Below, piece by piece: positions 24,901 to 38,095 of a stretch of 64,000 bases of DNA. This DNA comes from Luscinia megarhynchos (taxonomy: Eukaryota > Chordata > Aves > Passeriformes > Turdidae). Under the pieces are notes generated by a model, which was given only the letters and a program-made list of their open reading frames with translations, searched no databases and had not been told where the DNA came from. The first letter of the stretch is position 1, and every line of letters starts with the position of its first letter. The stretch spans positions 14,801,502 through 14,865,501 of the forward strand of contig CM067570.1 in the NCBI GenBank assembly GCA_034336665.1, written 5' to 3'. Made by a program: the position numbers and the translations under genes.

Positions 24901-26541
24901 CACTTTTCTCATCTAAGTTGACCTGACAAACATCTAAAAGAAGAAAAGCCATGCAGTCCCCATTTCTCAGGCCTGGGTCTGAGCAGTACTGAGGAAAGTG
25001 TGTCAATAAGCATTGCTACACAGAAGGAATTAAACCACTAGTAAAATGTCAGGAAGGAAGTTCTTGGAGAAGCCAAGAACCACAATCAGGTTTGTCTAGC
25101 CTACAAACTGTGTCCTAAATCTCAAGCTTTTTGTTCTCCTTGTCCCATGCTGTAGGACTTGTGATTTAAAGGTTAGGATGGCATGGGTGTCAGAGGAGTC
25201 AGAAATTCTGGGTCAGTTGGGTTAGGGGATCTTTGCTCTACAGAGAGCTTCCCCTGCAGGAATTGTTGTGGAAGGTCTCAGAGAACTTTGTGGGACCTAC
25301 AGAAACCCTTTTGTGGTAAAACTCAGGCCCCAGCCACCTGCACATCTAGATGAAGCTTAGAGAATGGCTAACCAACTGCTGGAACAAGGTGCCAAAATTT
25401 TGGGTGTTTCAGAAAAGAACTCTCCAACGTGTGAGGAAAATGTTGCCAATTGAAAGTGTCTCAAATGTGAATGTTGAATAAAGCTGCCTGCTTTCTTTCT
25501 TAAATACATAAAATGTCATTTGGCTTAGTTTAGAAATCTGTAATGGCCCACCATCCTTTGAAACCAAAGCAGAAGTTTCTTCAGAGGTCGATTCAGGGCA
25601 GAAACCTGATTTTGTGTGCTTTACACCACCAATCTCCCCACTGCATCTGACAGACAAAGGCAACTAGATGTCTGTACATGGCTAGCTGGATGCTGGGACA
25701 TGAATGCTCTGTATACACTAAGTAGGTCTGTTCTAACATGCTTCCCACAAAACTATACTCTTCTTGAGGCTATAGTGCCTTTCTTCTTCCTGCTCTCTAA
25801 AGTGATTGTAATTTACACACAGATAAAGGGTAGAGGCAGGAAGCCAGCTCAGTTATTTGAGTCACATTAAATAAACCCTTTTCCTTGGGTCATATCTTCA
25901 TTATTATGGTCAGTGAGGAAGCTTTGTAGGGAACAAGGGATTGCCCCTAAGAAACCAGTGCAGATGATGGTCTTACATGAATTGCAGTTTCTGGCTTGTT
26001 CCTTTTGCTGAGTACACCAGGTCAGAGGGGGTGTTGGATACACTCCCTGTGATCTAGAGCTGATGTGGCATCAGCAGCCACAGGGAAAGCTTCAGCCTGG
26101 TTCCTACTCAGAATCACCCATTACAAACTGAGGGAGACAGTCATGCTCCAGCCATGATGCTCAAACATGATGTTTAAGATTGGAAAGCTCATCCAACTGG
26201 AACTGAAGTGCTTTTATGCTTCCACTAGTTTTCAAGCAGATCAGTTCCCTGGCCACATTCATCAAGAGACCCCAGGGATGCCTCTGCTGCTATAAGAGCA
26301 GGGAAGGGAATGGGAGAAATGTGGGGTAGGTGGCTTTACCTCTGAAGATTAATGCTGGCTTTGCTTGCCAACTCAGGGTAGTCACCAGAGACAGACACCT
26401 CTCTGTGACATGCTCTAGCTCCAGAACAATACAGTTCTGTAAAATTTCCTTACTTTGAAAACACATCAATGAGTTCTTGGTCGAAATCTAAGATGATATA
26501 TAAATCACAGCAATTTTTGGCTTAAAATACAATGCCTTGGG
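18954..26541. other. Unique non-coding sequence, no gene seen
   Basis: A long stretch without recognised genes, transposon tails or RNA genes. Open frames reach 139 codons (21024-21443 minus, 22673-23092 plus), with no family motif and overlapping rivals. Around 22.7-23.3 kb the sequence is somewhat GC-richer, but no CpG island is seen. Confidence 0.5.
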
Positions 26542-26557
26542 AAAAAAAAAAAAAAAA
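26542..26557 (+). repeat. Poly-A run (16)
   Basis: An uninterrupted run of 16 A in unique-looking sequence. Possibly an old retroposon tail, but no body is recognised upstream. Confidence 0.9.
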
Positions 26558-29500
26558 GTATGTTCACTAATCCAGCCAAGAACTAGTAATAAACTGTCAA
26601 CATCAGTCTTGTTCACTTCATTTTGGGGTCTTGCTAGTCCTTACAGAAAGGTTCTTCAGCTATGATGTCCAGGCTGGTGGTCCGTGGAGACTTCTCTGTT
26701 CCTGTGATTCTGTTTTTTCTATCTGAATCTGATAAACCTCATTAAAAGGAGTCAAAACCCTATGGGATGAAATTTCAGGCTTGTCTTCATGAAATACTGT
26801 GCTCTGAATTGACCCAATACAAGCCAGCTCCATGTGGGATCTAATGCAGTCATTTAAGTGCATTGCTGAGCCCAGCTAATAAGAGTTTTTGAGAAGTAGA
26901 TTATATTAGTTGCCACTCAGCACCTTGTGATTGCATTTCCATGGCTTTTGGAGCAGTTTGGAGTGTGGGCAAAACATGTCCTGCCTGCCTGCTTGCAAAA
27001 GACTGTGTGGCTCCATGTGCATGTATATCTAATCACATGAATGAATTCTCTGGGTGACACGAAAATCCTTGCCCATAGTGCAGGAAGGATTTAAGAAGCT
27101 GCATAGTCTTTGCCTTCCTGAAGTGCTGGGGCCACTTTGAATATAAATCTGAACATGAGAAAATTTCCTGAGGGAAGGCAGGGCCAAGTCAGGGTATTTC
27201 AGAGCTATACAAGTAATATAAAACTTCTGGAAAGCCATAAAGATTTACAGACAGGATGTCCTCTGCTCCCAGGTAAAGGAAAACATGTACTTCCACAACA
27301 AAAGGAGGAGGAAGGAGAAAAGCATAATTCTTGCTGTAAATTTCACTTCTATTAGGGCTGTGATACAGAGACAGCACATGTGGCAGCTCAGCATGGTTTT
27401 CACAGTCCCATACCTTGTTTGTTTGATTTTGGTGGGGTTTCTTCCTAAGATGTTCTCTCCTGAGCCACCCATGCCCTAATCATGCCTGTGACATAATGCT
27501 GCTATGTTAATCTGTAGTTGCCATCCCACATATTCGTGCCTGCTTCCTGCACCCTGTGCCAAACCTACCTTGGTTTTTCTGCTACGTGGTTTCAGCCTTC
27601 ACTCAGCTACACCAGCTCTTGCCAGTACAACTTGTCATCAGCTCCAAGGTCAGTTCCTCACAGACATCCCATTCACACGTCATCAGGCAGCCGTGGGCTC
27701 AGAGCTACATCCAACCCTGAAAAAGAAAGGGCTTAGCAGAGCTATAGGAATTAGAGTTGCCTTTGTTTGAATTCATCACCTCCCAGGTGATGCTCTGTTG
27801 AGAGCAGCAGCTCCTAGGTTCCTAGTCAGAGCCTTGTGCCCACCAGGAGCAGGCAGATCCAGTGCAGGAAGCAATCAGCATGGAGTGGAAAGACCACAGT
27901 GGCAGCTGCTGTTCAAGAGACACCATTTTTGTTCAGGTTTTTTCTTGCAGCCGGCTATGTTCATGCAGTGATATTTCATTTACCACTTCTTGATTGCCTC
28001 AGGAATGTTTCAGGTGCAGTTGGTTGTCAAAGAGGACACCAAAGTCATTCCTCTTGCCAAGGCTTGACTCCATCCCAATAGAGTTGATTGTTCCTCTAAG
28101 GGAGTGGCATATTTTGATTGCACTCACACTAACAAGAGGTTGTGGCCACCCCAAGTTAAGCTCTGCCTGCAGAAGCAGGGCAGGGTGTACCAAGAGGAAG
28201 CAGTGACAGTGAAAAGATGAAGTGTGAGTGTCTGTCACAGGCACCAGACTGTCCAGGATATAGTTTACAGGTTGAGGGAGTCTACAGTGATGTTTTCTCC
28301 CTCTTTGTTCCTCCAGGAGAAAGTCCTGGTAAGAACAGACATTCAAGTAACCACAGAGCACCAAAGGGTTCTGAGTACTTTGAGACAGAAAATGGATTCT
28401 CCTCATGAGGTGAAGGGAGACATTAATTTCACCAAACACAAGAGAAACCAAGGACTAGCTCTTTGAGATTTTGGGTACAGATTATGAGACAAAGACCTCT
28501 CCAAGTGCTAGCCTTCCATCACCCCAAGACATGTCCCTCTCCCCTGGTCAGGCTTCCAACCCCAGATGGTACATGCACAGTTCTGGGGGGTGCAAATTCC
28601 TAATCCCATCACCTCACAGGTCTGGCTGAAACAATTGCTCCAGTGGGAGTGATGGCACAGCTGCTCTTTTCTCCTCCTTCTTCCTTGAGCCCCAGGCAAC
28701 AGAGATCATGGCAGGGTCCCTGAGGTCAAGCCATGAAGAATCTATGTTACTGCTTATGGATAGTAACCTCTGGCATGGAGACAAGACTTTTACTCCTTAC
28801 AGCTGAATCAAACCTCAAAGGTGGCATCAGCCTTAAAGAGGAGGCATTTCTTCTCAGGGCTGAAGATCACAGACTTGGCTGCATCCTGGTGTGGAGGCAG
28901 TCCCTACAGGGGACCTCCTGCCATGCCCCAGCTGGTGTCAACTCACCAGGCTCTGCACTCAGAGGCTGCACATGGTTTTGTCACACAGACCCACCCTGTG
29001 CAGCCCTTTCCAGATGGACAAGCAGGTCTGAACTTGTGAGTGACCCAATGGTCACATTAGCCAATGCACTGTGCCTTTGCTCAATTGACCAAATTGACAT
29101 ACCATTGACCAAGTCACTTTGACATCACCTGGAGGATGGAGAGCAAACAACCTCATAGCTCCCAGGTTTGCTTGGGAGTGATCCTGGAAAACTTGACTCG
29201 ACAACTACAGCAATTTGAACAAAATACAAGGCCCCAGAACCTGAAGGAGATGGAATCTGGTGAATCAGGCTGCTCAGTCCTCCACAGCAGGGGATGGCCT
29301 CACTGCTGGTTTACAAGCACCATTCTCCACCAAGCAAGGGGCTGCTGCTCCTGTGTGTAGTTGCCTGTCACTGCTGAGCACACTGGGAGTGTGGCTGTGA
29401 ACGTGCTGAAAAGCCAGCTTGTACTCGAGAAGCACAGGAATGCCTGCAGAATAAATAACAATGTAAATTAGACAGGATTGGAGCTCACCAGCCCCAGCAG

Positions 29501-32500
29501 GAGTTATCCCCTTGTCCAAACATTGAGCCAGCAGCTGATGAGCTTCCTTGTGTGCTCAGCAGGGCTCCTGCCAAGCTGAAAAGATTAAGAAGGAAAACTT
29601 GCCCCAGCTGAACAAATAGCCCAAAGGTCTGCCTGAGGCTCAATAGATGATTGGGGTGGCATGGTTAGGCATTAGTTTCTGTAGCCTGAGAGACAGATGC
29701 AAAGAGCACCCCATCCAGCAGCAGCTGCCACACTAGCCTGCAGGACCTGCAACAAGCCTGAAATTGTGCCCTCTGGAAAAGATCCTCACTCAACAGGCAA
29801 GAGCAAGGTTCAATTCCAATCACACAAATTCAAATACCATCCACTCTTAGTCATGCTCTTCTCTTAACCACAAGAACAGATACCTGGAGCAACCAAACGC
29901 CTGCTGCTTTCTTTGTCCCAGCCCTAGCACAGAAAAACAGCTAGTCTGTAAAAGAGACATCATGTCTTCCAGAAATGTTGACAGTCCTCCATGTTTCACC
30001 ACTATTTCTGAGGCCAAGAGTCAAGTTCTTCTTGGCTTATCTCCCCTAGGATGGTTGATGGCTCAGCAGGGTCTGCAAATCTATGTCTTACAGGTAGTGA
30101 AGCACGGCTCAAAAACATCTTCTAATTTACAGCCAAGCATTTATGCAAACATAAATCCAGTGTTGATCCATAGGGACCAGTGTAATCATACATTAAGAAA
30201 AACAGAGCATGTTGAAACCCTAGTGACAGGTTCAACTCCACCTTCCTTAAATCACCTTCAATGATCTTGGCCTCATCTTAGTTCCCAGCTGAAATTAAAC
30301 CTGCTGTCACACTACTTTTCCTGAGTTTCTGCTGCATCTGAACTCATCCTTGTCAGGCAAGAGAGGGGGCTGGAGAACCCAGTGAATATTATCATCGTGG
30401 GGGGAATTTTTAATATGTTTTCCATCATAGCCACAAACTGAATGATCCGGGAACTTTTACGATTCTATCTCAAAGGATGGAAAATAAAACATATTTTTAT
30501 TAAGCCCCTTGAAAGATATAACCATTCATTTTTATCTGTTGAAACCCTAAGATGGGAGACTTGACAACTACTTTGCTTTCTGAATACAGGAAAGTTTGTG
30601 AGGTGGTCAAACTGAATGTTGCTCTAATAGCTTAACACCAGGACACCCCAAAACAATGTAGGCTGGGCTTGGCATCTCTAGACCCCCAAAGGTCAGTTTT
30701 GGCATATCCTGGAGGTAAGCTGTGACTTTAAGAAAATTTTGAGAGATCATTCTTATTTTCTCCGGTAAAGGAACAAAAAACATGAGGGTCTTTGCTTGAT
30801 GACATTTGATACAAGCAGATGTAACATTGCTCTGCTTCCCTCTGCAATTCTTCTTTCACCAGAAATTGCTCACCACTCTATGCTGCTTGTGGTGCTCTCT
30901 GCCTGCATTCATTCATTTGAGATTAAAATAAACCTAGCAATGATTCTTCCAAAATCACAGACTCTGGAGGGACAGGTAGGTTTTCCACCAAACATGTAGA
31001 AACCACAGAGTTTTGTTCATGGGAATGGTATGTGAGAGGAACCCAGTGGAAAACACTGTTGGGTCTCTGGGAAGTCTTTTTGTATGGTCCTCAAAGGAGA
31101 CATAGAAATACAAACTCTAAAGGGAAAGATCTTCACATCAGAGAAAGTACTGACATAGCTGATCTTTCCAGGTGATGTTATGGGAACAAGAAACAAAGAG
31201 AAGTCTGACTTCCACAAAGCATTTCATGAAGCTGGATTCAGCATGTCATCTCTGAGATGCTTCAAAACAGAGGCAGCCATGTCACTAATGTTATCTAATG
31301 GGGATCCCTACCTGGACTGTAGACTGATATTAACTTTTAAAATTTGGTCTTAGGTCTGTATTCCTTAGGAAGCAGCCCTCTTTTGCTCCTAAATATATGC
31401 ACAGAATATCTCCAGTGATTCTGATACTAGTATAAGTACCCAGAGTTAGGAGAAGGACACTTAGATGTGTTTTTACATCCCCAGTCTCAAGGAGTTTCAT
31501 CAGAGAATCTACAACTCATATTAGCAGTTTTGTTGATAGCCTTTCCCCATGTAAGAAACAGTAAAAAACATGATCCATGGACACCAAGAGATTTACAGAG
31601 GCAGAACACAGAAGCAGGACAGTGGTTGTGGAGCTGAATACATAGCACCCAAGGACATGAGGTGATTTAAAGGGACTTATAAATATCCAGGCAGTTTTCA
31701 CTAGGGATGGTTTAGATATATCACCTCTGAAGCCCTCAGAAAATCACATAAATAAGGAAGTGACACAAACAAAGGTAAATCAAAAAGTGTTTTAATAATC
31801 AGGTACTCTGAAAAGGCCTCTGATATGGCAGAAAGTTGATTACAAAGTCTAAAAATATTAACTTGGCAGGAAAAAAAAATTGCACTTTTCTCCCACTGTG
31901 CAGTTCTTTTTCTTCACCCTGGCATCAGATCTAAATCTGAATAAATCTTTGGAGGCATCTCACAGTACATGCATGGTTCCTGGACTAGAAATGGTGTAAG
32001 AGCACCTTAGGCAGCAGAAGTGCCCCTTGCTCCACTCCCAAGGGTACTGCAGAGAGGTGTCCATGACAGGAAGGCCTTTGGGAGGGAGGGTCACTGTGAG
32101 CAGCTCCCCATGTGAAGGTTGTTGTAGTGCTCATGCCTTGCTTGTGTCTGTGTTCAGCTTTATCACTGTTCACAGGTAGCTTTAATCCTTCAGCTGTGCA
32201 AATACCTCAAATTACCAGGCTGAGAGTTCAGGCTTCCCTCCCCTTGCTAAATTCCCAGTGCAAAACTGACATTTCCCTTGCCTTCTCAAGCCTTCAGTCT
32301 CTCTTCTTTTGCACCACAGAACCCAAGAACTCTTCTGCATCTTCCTCTACATCCCTTCCTCTTTAAAACACAAAGGTAGAAAATGGGTTGGACACTAAAG
32401 TTTTCAATCTTTTCTTTAGAGTTTTCTAGATACCCAGTCAGACTCTTCTTTTTCCTCTGGACCTCACCAGTTGCTTTGTCCCTTTTTGGAAGTGTGAGGG

Positions 32501-33760
32501 CCCTGTCCTTCAGCTCAGACTTCACTGATGCTGAATTGGAGATTATTGTTTTGGACACTTTGCAAGGCAATGTCCTCCTTTATACACCCATTTTTTAGTG
32601 CAGCCTTAAACCCTGTTTCCCATTTTGTCTGGTCCATTTTCCACCCCTTCAAACTCATATTGGACAATGCAGAGCTGTTGCTTTGCATTTTTTCACCCAC
32701 CTTGAGTACTACCCTTCTTGTGCCTTTGAATATCCCTTCATAAACAGAAAATTTTATGCCTGTCTTTGTGAAAGGAAGTCACATTTACTTCAGTCTGCTC
32801 CTGCAACTGGGGAAGACCTCTGCAAATTCCTGAGTCTCCATCTCATCACCAACAGCTGAGATAGAGTTTTAAAGTCCTCGAGCTCAAGCTAAACTCACTT
32901 TTAACCTTTTGACCATTGAGAAAGGTGCTTGAATGTCATGCTCTGCTCTCCAGCTGTCTTCCCATAGACTAACAAAACATGGCACATTCCCATAGCTAAA
33001 TATGCCCTTGACTTCCATGGGCTTCAAATCAGTTCCTTCTCTTTAAGAAAATAGTAATTTAAAGGATTCTCTGTGTCTGTTACTGAACCACACTGGACAA
33101 CTTCTCTTCCTTTTCTGAATAGTAAATGAATATTTAATAAGTGTCCTGCTCCCTCCAGTATCTTATATGCAGTCATTATGGTCTATAGATCAAACCTAAT
33201 GATTCCTGATAAATGTCTGAAGTTCCCCTGGTTGCTTTCATGGCTGTAATAAAATCACTAGGCAAAGGTATCTGGCAAGAATTGCCTCAGTTCCTGACTT
33301 CATTCCTCATGAATCTGCATACAGCTGCCTCTTACCCCCATCAAATCCAAACCCTAGAGGCCTGAAAGATTATTGTACACACTTGAACATGCCAAATTCC
33401 CAGTAGATTAACCCTCCTCCACGCACCACATCAGAATGTTTGAGCCTTGCTTTGAAGAAATCACTTCCTTAAAATGCCTCTGGTTTAAAGCAAGAGATGA
33501 GTTCACCCCCATGGCCCAGTTTTGGCCCTTGTTCTCTGCTGAGGCTGGCATTTTATACACAAGATGATGTCTTCCAAAAGATTTAAGCATTGCAAGAGTT
33601 TCTCCATTCGTCCTTCATGATATATCCACACTTTGTGTGCACTGTGCCCCCATCAACAGACATGTGTGGTCATTTGCCCATAGATCCAGGTTCTGCCTGA
33701 CCCTTTCAGGTACTTCAAGGCCAAAAAAATTGTGGCTCACTAACCTCCTGAGGCAAAATG
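26558..33760. other. Unique non-coding sequence, no gene seen
   Basis: No recognisable coding exon, RNA gene or transposon. Open frames reach 150 codons (27999-28451, minus), but both strands and several frames are open together, as in other GC-richer local patches. A partial CTCF-like string, ccaccaggagcaggc, near 27840 is too imperfect to call. Confidence 0.5.
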
Positions 33761-33764
33761 TCTT

Positions 33765-33800
33765 GGGTTTTTTTTTGTTTTTGTTTTGTTTTTTTTGTTA
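33765..33800 (+). repeat. T/G-rich low-complexity tract
   Basis: Runs of T interrupted by single G bases over about 35 bases. Low-complexity DNA of the same kind as at 9.8, 44.7 and 63.6 kb. Confidence 0.75.
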
Positions 33801-36380
33801 AAACTTTTTGTGTATTTTACTCTTGTGAATTTGTCTAAATATTTTTAAACCCAAATAAACTTTCCCCAACGACATAAAACTGCAGCATGAAGCTCCACAG
33901 CTGAATTGCAAAATATGTGGAAAAACAGCTTCTCTTCCTTTTTTTGTCCTGCCACTTTGCTTATTTTGGTATACCCCAGTTCTTGAATGTGAAGAGACAG
34001 TGGGAAACCATTCCCTATTCATCCTTCCAACGGTATTCATACAGATTTCTACCACACCTTTCCCTGGTTATCTTTTCTTCCTGGCCATCTCATTAGCTGG
34101 ACATATAGATGGACAGATTGTTCCTTTTAACGTTTTCAAAGATCAACTTTTCACATGAATGATTTCTATGATGGACACATATTCTTCAGAAATAGGCTGA
34201 GAGCCATCAGCTTTATTAAATCATAATTAAATGGCCATTTCAGTCACTACTGAACGTGCTACATTTGAACTCCCGTCCTTAGACCAGTAAGTGGTTAAAC
34301 ACCTATAGAATAATGCAGAACTGCTAAGCACCAGTTCTTTTCCGTTCCCATCAGTGTGAAAATGCCTGAACTTCTTAAGTGGCCAGAGCTGAGAGTTACC
34401 ATGGCTCTCCTCAGCTCGGGCAACTCCCTACATCTCTTCTCTTTGCCTGTGGCAAACACACAGTGATTCATTTCAGCTTAGTCTCAAGTGTTAAATTACA
34501 TTATTCTTCGTTTGCCCAGGGATAAATTGACTCAGCATTTAGGCTAAGCATTTACTGTAAGGTTTTCATCCAGACAATTACCTCAACTTAGCTGATGCTT
34601 GGTAACTTGTTAAGCCACAGTATCTTAATTGCAAGACCTAAGGCTCTCATCAAACAGATTGGGATTTTGAGATAACTTCTGCTTCTATTTTGAAAAGTTG
34701 GAATAAATTCCAGGGCAAAACTATTCTAAAACAAAGCTCTGCATTACAATCTCCCATCATGTAGTCAGAAAAGTTTTGTATATAAAACAGGAGTTGCAGC
34801 CATTTCTTTTCTAATCCAAACTGTCCACCAAATACAGAAATAAGATGAAAAACTACCCTTGGCATAGCTAATTGCAATTAGAGACTTTTGAAAATTCAAG
34901 CTCTCATTCCCCACTTCAAACACAATTCAGCAAAGTGTTTAAGCTCTGACTTGAATGGGATGACTTAAGTGATTAGAATTAACCACGTGTTGAAGCATTT
35001 TGCTGAACCAGGAACCTGAGGAAGAGAGTAATGCTTTAAAACCATGACAGCTCTTCAGCTGAAAGAACACAGAAGACCCTTATTCTGAGTACCAGAATTA
35101 TATTTATTACACTTTTTTAATAAGAAAAAAGACTTTTACATGGCTTCTGCTGCAGCCTTTGGACAGGGATGGGTCTAGTCTTTTGCAAGCTGCAAAATAA
35201 CATCTCAAGGAAAATGTCTTCCCTTAGCAGAGAAGAGATGGTGCATGAGTCTGGAACACTGGCAGCAACCCCTTAGCCCAGATATTTCTCAGTTTGATAT
35301 AACACATATTCAAAGGTGTGTGCCCAGCAAGGAATGCTAATTTTTGTACTTTGAGAATTAGGATCTATTCTGACAGCAGCATAATCTGAGTAACTTCAGC
35401 ACTTGCTCAAGACCAACACAGTATAATTTAGAGTAGTTTTTGGCACAGTATAGCTCTTAATACAGCCTCTGTACCAAGATGCATTCCCATATGTTGCCAC
35501 TGATTTTGTTAATATTCTATACTTAATGGACTTAATATGTTGAATAGACCTTTAATTAGTTTGAATCAGTTCTTGAAACTGGGATGTAATGTTTTTGTGG
35601 GTAACACCAGAGGATGCACTTGCTCCTCCTCAGCTATTCACCATGTGTAACATGTACATCCATGATATTTATGACTTTACAAAGTCTTCTCTCACTCATT
35701 TGCCATGGTAAATGTGACTGCAATACCAAAGGAAAGAAGCTGTGAAGGCTGCAGTACAAATTCAGTTCATGTAAATATTCCAGCCATTCATGTTAGGCAT
35801 GATGTGGTTGAAATATGGGGATTTGAGGTTTTTTTGTTTTGCTAGATGATTTCTCTGTTTGGGACAATCACTGAAGCGTGGTCTTGAAAGAAAAGTCTTT
35901 TAGTCTGCTTCTGAGAGAACAACTTTGCCAGTTAAGATCCACAAGTTCAAGGGTGACATGTATAGTGCTGCTTTGGAGAGAGGAAGTGGTAACAGGAGCA
36001 TTTTCTTCTCAGCCCACTTTCCTGTGCTTTTTGTGCCCTTCAATAGAGGCAAGTTGGCTTCCACATATCTCACTGCTACAATCTCTCTTTGGTCCCATTA
36101 TTAGCAATGAATTAATTCAGGCCAATAATCTACTCAAAGATCAAAAATAAACTCCAATTAGAGGAGCAGACCTCATGTATACTGTGTCAAGCTTATAACT
36201 GTGTTGAGGACCATGTATCTGCCAGCATGTTACCCTGACTTGTGCATCAGGCTACTGAAAACCAAGGCCATTCTTAGACAAACTGTTCTGCTGTTCAGTT
36301 CATGTTTTTCTTTCATTTGTCATTCATCTTACAGTGGATGAAGTAAAGTAGATCAGAGCTTTCTATCAGTAAAGCACTTT
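33801..36380. other. AT-rich unique non-coding sequence, no gene seen
   Basis: Largely AT-rich unique sequence with many TAAT/ATTA cores (for example 34210-34620 and 35480-35590). No open frame above about 90 codons. The one motif pair worth marking is the GATA plus NF-E2-like site near 34.5 kb, listed separately. Confidence 0.5.
34521..34537 (+). promoter_or_regulatory. Adjacent GATA and NF-E2/MAF recognition motifs
   Basis: GATAA at 34521-34525 is followed after two bases by TGACTCAGCA at 34528-34537, an exact match to the NF-E2/small-MAF/NRF2 core (TGCTGAGTCA on the other strand). Paired GATA and NF-E2 sites are characteristic of erythroid and megakaryocytic enhancers. Short motifs occur by chance, so only the motif match is certain. 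Confidence 0.25.
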
Positions 36381-36575
36381 TAGGCCAATAGAGCTGGAAG
36401 AAACTCCTAGCCCATCTCCCTACCCTAAAGAAATACTCACTCTGCCTGTGCCCTTCCTAAGACCTCCTGCAGTCTCCCAAGGCCTTGCAAGCTAGAGATC
36501 TCATTATCCTCCAGTGAGTTTTATGTATTTCAACTGCTTTGATGCTGCAGTGACCCTTTATGGAAGAACTCCTAC
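36381..36575 (-). mobile_element. Old CR1-like LINE remnant (3' part)
   Basis: The plus strand begins with aatagagctggaagaaactcct and agcccatctccc, resembling the reverse complement of a CR1 tail (the 'gagctggaaggga...catctagtcc' pattern). About 150 bases on, the string gcagtgaccctttatggaagaa resembles the CR1 section that normally reads 'tgcttaactacccttatagttagaaa'. Spacing and order fit a diverged minus-strand CR1 3' region. It is far from consensus, so its borders are approximate. Confidence 0.45.
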
Positions 36576-37837
36576 CTCAGATGGTGTAGCTGTGCTGTGC
36601 TGGGCTTCTGTCATGGGTGTTGAAAGATTCCTGCTTGTCAGTCTTTGGGGCTTGCTTGTCCACCTTTTCACAGAGACACATCCTCCTGAATGGCACTGAC
36701 AGACACCTATGTACAAAATGCTCAAAAACTTTCAACCCATATCCCCTGTGAGAGCAGGTGGCTCCTGGCTGCTGTGGGGAGCCCAATGGTTTTGCCCTGG
36801 ATGTTGCACTTCTTATCCAACCAAATGCCTTCATTTCTAGAGGAGCTAAAAATGCCTGGCTCATGCAGCCCTTGCACACGATGTGTGGCAAATGCTGCAG
36901 ATGAGGTTTCTCAGTCTAAGGAAAATGCAGCAATTAACACTACATTAATTAACAGAAGAAAAAGCAAGCTATTTTTGGAAGTAGGGCCTGCCCACTCAAA
37001 AGCATTCAGAAAACCCATTGTACCCCTTCTGCTAACAAAGCCTCATTAGCTTCCCAGAACAGCCAGTCCAGAAATGGGGGAAGATGATTTAAACTGGGGC
37101 TACACACTATGCAGATCCAGATTTTGAGAATCCATTTTTTGGCCTATATCCCAAAATTCTGTTGGGTTGGAAAGGAAACCCTGGGATGCCAGTAGAAGCA
37201 GAAGCTAACAAGTAGCAGGGACTGCCCTGCTTTTTATAATTCTGCTGTCATGGGATAGAAGAACCAGAGCTCCAGTATGTGCTTGGCTGAGAGATCTAAG
37301 TCTGTTTTTGGAAATCCATACACAGCTCTTTTTGGACAGATAGTGTCTCTTTGAAGCACTAAAAAAAAGATGCTTACAGAACCTGGCTTGTCTAATTGAC
37401 CAGTGTAAGAAGAGGCAGGGCTCTGCCTGATGTAATTTTTCACATCTGGATAAGAGGACCATAGCAGGGCAGATTTTAGCTGTCTGTGGTCAGTGGCATG
37501 GTGGCTTCGTAAGGAAAGTTTCCTTGAGAAGAGAGATAAATACAGGTAAACCACAGGGAAATCAATTCTAGCCAAGAAAAATGAAACTATACCAAAAATG
37601 TGCCCCCAGAAAGCCCAGGTTCTGCAGTGTGGACAGACCTGCTTGTGAAGGTGATTCAGGTGGTGCTGGAATGTTCAAAGAGCTGTGTGTAGGTTCACCA
37701 GAGGTGCGAGTCAGGAGCAGCAGCAGCGCAACCCTCAGCAGCACACAGGCAGATTGCTGCCATGAGCGAGTCCCAGAGTGGCTGCAGTCCTCCCAGCCAC
37801 TGTCTGGGTATTGCTGACTCTGGGAGCAGCTCTGGGG
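36576..37837. other. Non-coding sequence, no gene seen
   Basis: No repeat or coding sequence is recognised. Open frames of up to 119 codons overlap on both strands. A small GC-richer patch with a few CpGs at about 37700-37830 precedes the enhancer-like block. Confidence 0.5.
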
Positions 37838-38095
37838 ACTCGGAGAAGGAATAAATTAGCGCTCATCATTGAGAACTGGGGAGGAATTTTCCGATGGAAG
37901 TGTTTGTTGTCGGAAAATGTGGGTTCATTGACAGCTGCACACGTGGCAAGGGTGGACTGACTTCAGTGACACTTTTTTTTTTTTTTTTAGGACAAGAACA
38001 GTTTTCGCATCCAAGCATGGAATTTTTATTCAAAAACAGAGCCGAAAACAGCAGTTCCAGAGCGCCCATTTATCCAGTGATTGCCATGTAAATTT
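37838..38095. promoter_or_regulatory. Candidate conserved non-coding element
   Basis: This block contains aaattagcgctcatcattg, a TGACAGCTG core (TALE homeodomain MEIS/TGIF-like) at about 37929-37937 and an E-box CACGTG at about 37940-37945. A T16 run ending in AG (37973-37990) looks like a splice acceptor, followed by about 100 bases with several CpGs. The motif mix and intact CpGs in a CpG-poor window suggest purifying selection. The T16-AG could instead start a non-coding or terminal exon: an open frame continues to a TAA at 38089-38091. Conservation is not tested. Confidence 0.2.

Noticed and set aside
27836..27854. CTCF-like string ccaccaggagcaggc
   Set aside because: It lacks the GGGGGC core expected of a good site, and similar partial matches occur by chance near 44456 and 49330.
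29800..29825. ggttcaattcc, reminiscent of a tRNA T-arm
   Set aside because: No acceptor stem, A-box or anticodon arm can be drawn around it. No tRNA gene is supported anywhere in the window.
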